This document shows, piece by piece, positions 6,979 through 13,286 of a DNA stretch of 20,549 bases (position 1 is its first letter; each line of letters starts with the position of its first letter). The position numbers and the translations under genes were made by a program. Source of the DNA: Duncaniella sp. (GTDB taxonomy: Bacteria; Bacteroidota; Bacteroidia; Bacteroidales; Muribaculaceae); the NCBI RefSeq assembly GCF_029054785.1, contig NZ_JAIDEN010000177.1:1-20549 (forward strand), in the 5' to 3' direction. The notes below the pieces were generated by a model. It was not told the DNA's origin. It saw only the letters and a program-made list of their open reading frames with translations, and did not search any database.

Positions 6979-8469
6979 TTAGGCTTCAACAACTTCCTTG
7001 ACAGTTTCGAGCATGCCCTTCGATGCGATCGAGTTGAGATACTCGGTGACGAGGTCGGTGAGACCGGGGATCTGGTTGAGATCGCCGTGTTCTTCGCCCC
7101 AGATGAGATCCTTGGCTGCGAGGACACCTTCGGCAACCTTGCGGGTGTCACCTGTTGCCCAAAGGCCGGTGAGGAGATCCATGATCTTCTGGTCGTCGTT
7201 GGGGACGATTTCTGTTCCGTCTTCACGCTTGCCGCCCTTGTAGTAGGTGATGAGGGCTGCGAGACCGAGCACGAGACCTTTGGGGAGTTCGCCCTTGCGT
7301 TCGAGATAGGTCTTGAGTCCGGGCAGGTCGCGGGTCTGGAATTTGGGGAAGGAGTTGAGCATGATGGAGGTCACCTGATGGTCGACGTAGGGGTTGTTGA
7401 AGCGTTCGAGCACGTCTGAACCGAACTTCTGGAGTTCTTCCATCGGGAGGTTGAGGGTCTGCATGAGTTCCTCGAACTGTACCTTGTGGATGTATTTGCC
7501 GATCACGGGGTGGTTGCATGCGTCACGCACGATGTTGACGCCGCTGAGGAATGCAACGGGCGAAAGCACTGTGTGCGGGCCGTTGAGGAGGGTCACCTTA
7601 CGTTCGTGGTAAGGAGCTTCCGAGTCGGTGATGAGCACCTGGAGTCCGGCCTTTTCTGCGGGGAATTCGGCGCGGAGCTGTTCGAGGCTCATGTTTGAGG
7701 CGCGTTCGATCACCCAGAGGTGGAATGCTTCGCCCTGAACCACGATGTTGTCCTTGTAGCCGAGTTTTTCCTGGATCTGTGCGATTTCCTTGCGGGGGAA
7801 GCCGGGGACGATGCGGTCAACGAGAGTTGCGCATACGTAGCAGTGGTTTTCAAACCATGCGCGGAATGCTTCGTAGTCGGCGCCGAGGTCTTCTTTCCAA
7901 AGGTCGATGTACTTGAAGATGATTTCTTTCAGATGGTGGCCGTTTTCGAAGATAAGCTCGCAGGGCATGATGATGAAGCCCTTGTCAGCAGCGCCGTTGA
8001 AAGTCTTGAAGCGGCGGTAGAGAAGCTGGGTGAGCTTGCCGGGGTAAGAGGCTGCGGGACGGTCGTTGAGCTTGCATTCGGGATCGAAGGCGATGCCGGC
8101 TTCGGTGGTGTTGGAGATGACGAAGCGCATTTCGGGCTGGTCGGCCAGTGCGAGGAAGGCGTCAAACTGGGTGAAGGGGCTGAGGCCGCGGCTGATCACG
8201 TCGACACGGGTGAAGGAGTTGATCACTTCGCCGTCGAGACGGCCCTGGAGGTTGACATGATAGAGGCAGTCCTGACCCTGGAGGAGCTGCATTACGAATG
8301 CGTCGGGAGTTCCCTGGACAACTACAACCGATGAGTTGAAATCGGTCTTGTCGTTCATATTCTTGATGATCCAGTCAACGAAAGCGCGGAGGAAGTTGCC
8401 TTCGCCGAATTGGATGATTCTTTCGGGAGCAACCGCTTTGGGTGCGGTGAGTTTGTTTAAAGCTTTCAT
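6979..8469 (-). CDS. uxaB: Tagaturonate reductase (altronate oxidoreductase)
   Basis: UxaB reduces D-tagaturonate to D-altronate with NADH in the cytoplasm, between UxaC and UxaA. It belongs to the polyol-specific long-chain dehydrogenase family (mannitol dehydrogenase, UxuB, UxaB). At 496 residues it is near the usual length. The N-terminal Rossmann-like start IIQFGEGNFLRAF (18-30) fits the family. The catalytic K-x4-N-x2-H signature is intact as Lys291, Asn296 and His299 in KVTLLNGPHT. UxuB (fructuronate reductase) is the main alternative; the IQFGEGNFLRAF start and the adjacent altronate dehydratase favour UxaB. It follows CE8 by 76 bases with no -7 box in the gap, so it probably shares the operon promoter. 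Confidence 0.94.
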   Translation of the reverse strand: MKALNKLTAPKAVAPERIIQFGEGNFLRAFVDWIIKNMNDKTDFNSSVVVVQGTPDAFVMQLLQGQDCLYHVNLQGRLDGEVINSFTRVDVISRGLSPFTQFDAFLALADQPEMRFVISNTTEAGIAFDPECKLNDRPAASYPGKLTQLLYRRFKTFNGAADKGFIIMPCELIFENGHHLKEIIFKYIDLWKEDLGADYEAFRAWFENHCYVCATLVDRIVPGFPRKEIAQIQEKLGYKDNIVVQGEAFHLWVIERASNMSLEQLRAEFPAEKAGLQVLITDSEAPYHERKVTLLNGPHTVLSPVAFLSGVNIVRDACNHPVIGKYIHKVQFEELMQTLNLPMEELQKFGSDVLERFNNPYVDHQVTSIMLNSFPKFQTRDLPGLKTYLERKGELPKGLVLGLAALITYYKGGKREDGTEIVPNDDQKIMDLLTGLWATGDTRKVAEGVLAAKDLIWGEEHGDLNQIPGLTDLVTEYLNSIASKGMLETVKEVVEA

Positions 8470-8545
8470 GATTTTAGTGATATATTGATTGATTTTAATT
8501 TCAGCTATTGTTGTTTATGGAATGAATGGAGTCATGTAAGGCGGT

Positions 8546-9511
8546 TTATTCGGCGGGATTCCAGCCGGTGGTGACTGCGAAGACTTTTGCGATGTCGAGG
8601 CAGTCGGTCGCCTGGGTGTCGGAAAGCTTCATGGCCCAGCTGACGCGTCCGTCCTGGGAGGCTCCTTCGCCGCGGCTGCCGTATTCGCCGTAACGGGCTG
8701 TGCGCTCATTGTCGGTGTTGTTCCAGTTGTGCCATCCTGCGGGGCGGATGTGTGAACCCATCTCGCAGTTGATGAACACGGTGTGGGCGTAGGGGCGCCA
8801 GGGACGTCCGAGATATACTTTGGTCACTTCGGGAAGTGCGCGCAGGGTGCAGGAGTCGAAGATATAGCCGTATTTGACGTCCTCCGGAGTCGAGGCGGCG
8901 GTGATGTAGGAGTCACGCTTCGAAAGGATGTCGCAGTTCTTGAAATAGGCGGTCGCGGGGCCGAAGATGAAGTCTGTGGTCCCTTCGATGTAACATCCGT
9001 CGAAATAGAGGCGGCTGTTCTTGCCTCCGGTGAAGATAGTGTCCTGATTGCCGAGGAAGCGGCAGTTGATGAAGCGCAGACGGTCGCCCTCGGTGTGGAG
9101 CGCTACGGCCTGTCCCAGCTGGGGGGCGTTGTTCTCGATGGTGAGGTTGCGGAAGGTGGCGTCACAGGCTTCGACCTTTACGGTATAGGTGCGGAAGGTG
9201 CCCATGTTGTCGATGTTGGCGTGGTGGTCGAAGGTGATGATTGTCGAGTCGGCGCTCTCGCCTTCGAATGTCACGTTCTTGAGCCAGGAGGGGATCACGA
9301 TCTTTTCCTTGTAGACGCCGTTGGCTATGTGGACTGTTACGTTATAGTCCATATAGGCGCGGATCCCTTCAAGGGCTGCGGTGACGGTTGTGTAGTCGGC
9401 TGACCCGTCGGGGTTGACATAGATGTCATGTTTCCAGTCGGCTGCGGATGATCTGATGCCTGCGATTGCGGCGATCATCAGCATCATCAGAGATGCAAAA
9501 CGGAGTTTCAT
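8546..9511 (-). CDS. Pectin methylesterase, CE8 family, secreted
   Basis: The enzyme removes methyl esters from homogalacturonan, releasing methanol and exposing carboxylates for polygalacturonase. A Sec signal peptide covers about residues 1-23 (Lys/Arg start, hydrophobic core, then SSAADW), so it works in the periplasm or beyond; there is no lipobox. All CE8 signatures are present in order: GVYKEK (65-70), QAVAL (134-138, oxyanion Gln134), NQDTIF (Gln156, catalytic Asp157), DFIFG (second catalytic Asp180) and YLGRPW (Arg236). The 321 residues correspond to a bare catalytic beta-helix domain. It sits 88 bases after GH43 and 76 before uxaB, so secreted and cytoplasmic steps share one unit. 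Confidence 0.95.
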   Translation of the reverse strand: MKLRFASLMMLMIAAIAGIRSSAADWKHDIYVNPDGSADYTTVTAALEGIRAYMDYNVTVHIANGVYKEKIVIPSWLKNVTFEGESADSTIITFDHHANIDNMGTFRTYTVKVEACDATFRNLTIENNAPQLGQAVALHTEGDRLRFINCRFLGNQDTIFTGGKNSRLYFDGCYIEGTTDFIFGPATAYFKNCDILSKRDSYITAASTPEDVKYGYIFDSCTLRALPEVTKVYLGRPWRPYAHTVFINCEMGSHIRPAGWHNWNNTDNERTARYGEYGSRGEGASQDGRVSWAMKLSDTQATDCLDIAKVFAVTTGWNPAE

Positions 9512-9599
9512 GTGGCCGATATTGATTTTTGAGGTCGGTACTGTTTCTGGTATTAATAAAAAGGGGGGGAGGAGGAGAGAGTTTTCAGCTCAGACAGCC

Positions 9600-11291
9600 T
9601 TACTTGGTGATTCTGAACCAGTCGATGTCAAGCCAGCCGCTGTCGTTGCTGACCCAGTCGCGGGTGCAGAACAGACCGACCTTGCCGCCGATCCAGTGGC
9701 CTTCGCGCACGTTGAAGGGGCGTCCGAATTTGGTGAATTTCTTGCCGTCAAGACTGTAATAGAATGTGGCTTCGGCTTTATAGTCGGGCTTCTTCATGGG
9801 CTTCTTGGGACCTACCATGCGGATCTGGACGCGGAGATAGAGTTCCTTGCCGTCTTCGATCTTCACGGAGGCCACTTCTGTTTCGTCGGCTCCCTTGCTG
9901 GCTTTGACGCAGTCAGCTTCGGTCAGATAGATTCCGTCCTCGCGGCTGACAAGCGAGAGGGCTGCGTAGTCATGGCCTTCGACAATGATGCCGGCGCGTT
10001 CGCCTGCCATGATCTTGCCGTCCTTTTTGCGGGGGAAGAACTGAACTTTGGCGGTTGCGGTGAAGTTCTGGGCCGGGAATTTCTGAAGCAGGAGGTTGGA
10101 AGCGCCGTAGAGGGTCTTGGCCCCTTCGTTGTGGTGGGAGAAGAGACGCAGTTTCGAAGCCTGGGCGTCGGTGTAGTACCAGAGGGCGTTGGGGTTGCCT
10201 TTCCACTGCCACTGCTTGCCAAGTTCGATGCTGTCAAACTCGTCGCTTTCAACTGGATTTGCTACGGGATATGTCTTGCCGACGTTGGGCTTGCGGTATT
10301 TTCTGACGGGTTCGCCGCGGCCGTCGCCGTCGGGATCGACGCCGATTACGGGCCAGCCGTCTTCACGCCATTCCATCGGCTGGAGGTGTACGACACGTCC
10401 GTAAGGACCCTTGTCCTGGAAGTGTACGAACCAGTATTCTTTTCCGTCTGGGGTGTCGACCCAGCCGCCCTGGTGAGGACCGTTGATGTCAGTCGATCCC
10501 TGTTCCATCACGTTGCGTGTCTCGTAGGGACCCCAGATGCTTTTCGAGCGGAGAACTTCCTGCCAGCCGGTCGGTACGCCTCCGGCGGGTGAGAAGATGT
10601 AGTACCATCCGTCACGCTTGTAGACCTTGGCGCCTTCGATGGTTTCGTTTTCGAGGTGTCCGTCATAGACCATCTTGTCCTGGCCGATAGCCTTTGTGCC
10701 GTCGGGGGTCATTTCGATCATGCCGATGATGCTCTTGACGCCTGCGCGGCTTCCGGCATAGCCGTGGCCGATGTATGCGCGGCCGTCTTCATCCCAGAAG
10801 GGGCAGGGGTCGATGACGCCTTTGGCTGCATAGACGAGGACAAGCGGTTCCCAGGGACCGGCGGGGTCTTTGGTCTTGGTCATGAAGATGCCAAGGTCGG
10901 GATCACCATAATATATATAGAACTCGCCGTTGTGGTAGCGGATCGCAGGGGCCCAGACGGCGTTGCCGTGGCTGGGGTCTTTGGCAGACTGCGCGTATTC
11001 GGGCATTTCTGTGATCGCGTGGCCTATAAGAGTCCAGTTGACAAGGTCTTTCGAGTGGAGAATCGGCAGGCCGGGTATGTCGCAGAAACTTGAGGCTGTC
11101 ATGTAGAAATCGTCACCGACACGCACGATGTCAGGATCGGAATAGTCAGCGTCAATGATAGGGTTCATGTATTGGCCGTTGCCGAGATCAGGCGACCAAA
11201 CCTTGGATACATAGGGCTTTCCATCGGCCCATGCTCCGAGAGCTGCTGCGGCTGCGAGGCCAAACAGGCTGATTCGTTTACTTAGATTCAT
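9600..11291 (-). CDS. GH43-family glycoside hydrolase with C-terminal beta-sandwich domain
   Basis: This is a secreted five-bladed beta-propeller glycosidase that likely trims arabinose, xylose or galactose from pectin side chains. I chose the ATG at 11291 (563 residues, MNLSKRISLF) because the three codons before it begin with TTG and the shorter form opens a clean signal peptide ending near AWA-D. Counting from this ATG, the catalytic triad is visible: base Asp52 in DYSDPD, pKa-modulating Asp161 in GVIDPCPFWD, and general acid Glu219 in IEGAKVY. After the propeller (to about 310) a second domain (about 345-560) looks like the concanavalin-like DUF1349/GH43 C-terminal module. It is the first gene of the six-gene unit. 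Linkage specificity cannot be read from sequence; arabinofuranosidase, beta-xylosidase and exo-galactosidase are all possible. Confidence 0.93.
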   Translation of the reverse strand: MNLSKRISLFGLAAAAALGAWADGKPYVSKVWSPDLGNGQYMNPIIDADYSDPDIVRVGDDFYMTASSFCDIPGLPILHSKDLVNWTLIGHAITEMPEYAQSAKDPSHGNAVWAPAIRYHNGEFYIYYGDPDLGIFMTKTKDPAGPWEPLVLVYAAKGVIDPCPFWDEDGRAYIGHGYAGSRAGVKSIIGMIEMTPDGTKAIGQDKMVYDGHLENETIEGAKVYKRDGWYYIFSPAGGVPTGWQEVLRSKSIWGPYETRNVMEQGSTDINGPHQGGWVDTPDGKEYWFVHFQDKGPYGRVVHLQPMEWREDGWPVIGVDPDGDGRGEPVRKYRKPNVGKTYPVANPVESDEFDSIELGKQWQWKGNPNALWYYTDAQASKLRLFSHHNEGAKTLYGASNLLLQKFPAQNFTATAKVQFFPRKKDGKIMAGERAGIIVEGHDYAALSLVSREDGIYLTEADCVKASKGADETEVASVKIEDGKELYLRVQIRMVGPKKPMKKPDYKAEATFYYSLDGKKFTKFGRPFNVREGHWIGGKVGLFCTRDWVSNDSGWLDIDWFRITK

Positions 11292-11362
11292 ATAGGTCAA
11301 TAAGGTAAAGATAGTATTGATTTGAGGTATATGATGCTGTTCTTTACAGCGTATTTTATGGC

Positions 11363-11396
11363 CAAAGGTAATAAATTCCCACCGATATTCAACAAA
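11363..11396 (-). promoter_or_regulatory. Promoter of the GH43-CE8-uxaBAC-exuT operon
   Basis: On the minus strand the -33 element TTTG (11396-11393) is followed 22 bases later by TACCTTTG (11370-11363), an exact TAnnTTTG box. Counting from the overlapping TTG three bases on, the spacing is 19. It lies between the GH28 terminator and the GH43 ATG and predicts a leader of about 65 bases. A 5-bp inverted repeat GCTGT-TCTTT-ACAGC (11336-11350) falls just inside that leader. Confidence 0.6.
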
Positions 11397-11469
11397 CTTT
11401 TAAAATAATTAACGTAAGGGGTTTTGTTTCAGGGAGCGCGTCAACACGGTCTTCCCTTATGAAATAAAG

Positions 11470-11501
11470 CCACGGACACCCTGAGGATGGGATGCCCGTG
11501 G
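11470..11501 (-). terminator. Intrinsic terminator after the GH28 gene
   Basis: Arms CCACGGACACCC and GGGATGCCCGTGG pair with wobble and one bulge around loop TGAGGAT. On the minus strand the stem is followed by CTTTATTTC. It starts about 43 bases past the GH28 stop and precedes the next promoter, so it separates the two units. Confidence 0.7.
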
Positions 11502-11543
11502 TTTGTTGGTTTTTCCTTGAGTGATAATTTCTTTTAGGCTGTC

Positions 11544-13004
11544 TCAGGGTTTCTCGCAGAGATGCCCGTTGATCATCAGGTTGCTGAAGCGGATGTTTTT
11601 GACCAGACCGCTGATCGAGTTGCCGCCTGAGCTTACGCCATCGAAGCGGCAGTTGTCCACGTTGATGTTGTCGATGTTGCAGATCTCCTTGAAGCCTTCG
11701 ATCATCACGCCGTATTTGCTCTGGCGGCAGGTGATGTTGTCAAGCCAGACGTTGCGGACAGTCGGGGGATAGCTGCGGTCACAGGCTTCGTCAGGCTCGT
11801 AGACGAGGTTGATCTTGAGAACGGACTCCTTGCACTGGCCCACTTCCACGTTGCGGACATAGATGTTTTCGATCACACCGCCGCGGCAGGCATTGGTCTT
11901 GATTCGGACCACCCGGTCGAGTTCGGGGCTGTCCATCACGCAGTCTTCGAGGAAGAGGTTTTTGAAGCCGCCTGAGATCTCGCTGCCCACAACGATGCCG
12001 CCGTGGCCGTTTTTCATCTTGCAGCCGCGGACAATGATGTTTTCCGAAGGGATGGCCTGGTCACGTCCGTCGCGGTTGCGGCCGCTCTTGATCGCGATGC
12101 AGTCATCGCCGGTGTCGAAGTAGCAGTCCTCGATGAGCACGTTTTTGCATGATTCCGGGTCACAGCCGTCGCCGTTGGGGCCGTCATTCTCGATGTGGAC
12201 GCCGCGGACGGTGAGGTTTTCGCAGAGCAGGGGATGGATCACCCAGAAGGCCGAGCGCAGAAGGGTCACTCCTTCGATCAGCACATTGCGGCATTCAACC
12301 GGGTTGACAAGCTGCGGGCGCATTCCGTAGCCCTCGCCGAGGATGCGTTTCTCGACCGGTACTCCGTTTTCGTTCCACTCCATCAGCAGCGGACGGCCGA
12401 TTTTCTGAGTGATCGGGCCTGCGACATAGCCGCGCTTGCCGCTCATCTGCCACCAGTTGTCGTTTGAGGCTCCGCCGTCGATGGTTCCTTTGCCGGTGAT
12501 GGCGATGTTTTCCTGGCCGAGCGCATAGATCATCGGCTGATAGTTGTAGCAGTCCATGCCCTCCCAGCGTGTTCTGACGAGGGGATACTGCGAGGGGTCG
12601 TCGCTGAAGAGCAGAGTGGCGCCTTCCTCAAGATGGAGGTTGACGTTGCTCTTGAGGGTCACGGGGCCGGTGAGCCATGTGCCTTTGGGGATGACGACGC
12701 GTCCGCCCCCTTCGGAGGAGCAGAGGTCGATCACCTTATTAATAAGTTCTGTGTAGAGAAATCCTTTGGTCTTGGATTTTTTGCCGTAGTCGAAGAGGCG
12801 GTAGTCCTTGTCACGGAAGGTCGGAGCCTGAATGTTTTTCTCGATTTCGGGATAGACGGTCGCCCAAGCCTCCTTGGCAATCGGTGTTGCCGGGGTGCAG
12901 ATGGCTGCGGGCGATTTCTTGCAGCACTCTTTCGGGCTGTCAGCCGCCGAGGGCATTGCAAATGCCAGACTGACCACGGCTGCGAGTATCGCTGATTTGT
13001 TCAT
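11544..13004 (-). CDS. GH28 polygalacturonase, secreted
   Basis: It hydrolyses alpha-1,4-galacturonan with inversion, yielding saturated galacturonate or oligomers. The signal peptide is about 1-21 (MPSAAD), with no lipobox at the cleavage site, so periplasmic location is likely. The right-handed beta-helix domain carries all GH28 signatures: Asn277/Asp279 (NGDGCD, variant of NTDG), DTGDDC with Asp300 and Asp301, GHGG with His334, and RIK at 367-369. The stretch VVGSEISGG and SGRNRDGRD are frequent in exo-acting bacterial members, so exo-polygalacturonase is a reasonable guess. The 486 residues are normal. Odd: a short Cys-rich tract (Cys27, Cys28, Cys36) follows the signal peptide. The gene has its own promoter and terminator. 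Confidence 0.95.
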   Translation of the reverse strand: MNKSAILAAVVSLAFAMPSAADSPKECCKKSPAAICTPATPIAKEAWATVYPEIEKNIQAPTFRDKDYRLFDYGKKSKTKGFLYTELINKVIDLCSSEGGGRVVIPKGTWLTGPVTLKSNVNLHLEEGATLLFSDDPSQYPLVRTRWEGMDCYNYQPMIYALGQENIAITGKGTIDGGASNDNWWQMSGKRGYVAGPITQKIGRPLLMEWNENGVPVEKRILGEGYGMRPQLVNPVECRNVLIEGVTLLRSAFWVIHPLLCENLTVRGVHIENDGPNGDGCDPESCKNVLIEDCYFDTGDDCIAIKSGRNRDGRDQAIPSENIIVRGCKMKNGHGGIVVGSEISGGFKNLFLEDCVMDSPELDRVVRIKTNACRGGVIENIYVRNVEVGQCKESVLKINLVYEPDEACDRSYPPTVRNVWLDNITCRQSKYGVMIEGFKEICNIDNINVDNCRFDGVSSGGNSISGLVKNIRFSNLMINGHLCEKP

Positions 13005-13072
13005 GGTATATAATTTTATGGATTTTGTTGTGAGAATCGGTTTAAAAATGAGATTTCGAATGTTTCAGGCCT

Positions 13073-13103
13073 CAAAGATAGAAATTTTTCGCGAGTTCTG
13101 AAA
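13073..13103 (-). promoter_or_regulatory. Probable promoter of the GH28 gene
   Basis: On the minus strand TATCTTTG (13080-13073) is an exact TAnnTTTG box. Nineteen bases upstream TTTC (13103-13100) is one base off the -33 TTTG. The position predicts a leader of about 60 bases before the GH28 ATG, downstream of the terminator of the preceding operon. Confidence 0.55.
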
Positions 13104-13213
13104 TACGTGCGGATGAGAGATCCCGGTTTACTCGCAACTTTGGGGGGATTGAATGAAACGGGGGCCGGAGAAGGCTGCGGCGGTAATTTGAGCTGTGTGC
13201 TGGGGCATAAAAA
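13104..13213. other. Upstream region of the GH28 gene
   Basis: Between the lipoprotein terminator and the GH28 promoter there are about 110 bases with no ORF and no strong hairpin. It is the natural place for an operator, but I see no clear inverted repeat, and no motif shared with the GH43 promoter region. Confidence 0.4.
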
Positions 13214-13247
13214 AGGCTTCCCGGCCTTTTGAGTGGTCGGGAAGCCT
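13214..13247 (-). terminator. Intrinsic terminator of the susC-susD operon
   Basis: A 13-bp stem (AGGCTTCCCGGCC with its complement, one G-U pair) and an 8-base loop are followed on the minus strand by a run of T (TTTTTATG). It lies about 40 bases beyond the lipoprotein stop codon and is one of the strongest hairpins in the window. Confidence 0.85.
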
Positions 13248-13286
13248 GATATAAGCGGGGGATCTTTTCAGATCTTGTCAGCGGGA

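Noticed and set aside
7720..8334. 204-codon plus-strand frame opposite uxaB
   Set aside because: It has low-complexity Val/Glu/Gly composition and is a mirror of uxaB codons; no promoter or motif supports it.
9423..10592. 389-codon open frame on the plus strand opposite GH43 and CE8
   Set aside because: It lies antisense to two genes with intact catalytic motifs, shows no family features, and is explained by codon bias of the minus-strand genes.
11292..11300. Three-codon upstream extension of GH43 starting at TTG
   Set aside because: The ATG at 11291 gives a normal signal peptide start, while TTG starts are uncommon and add only three residues.
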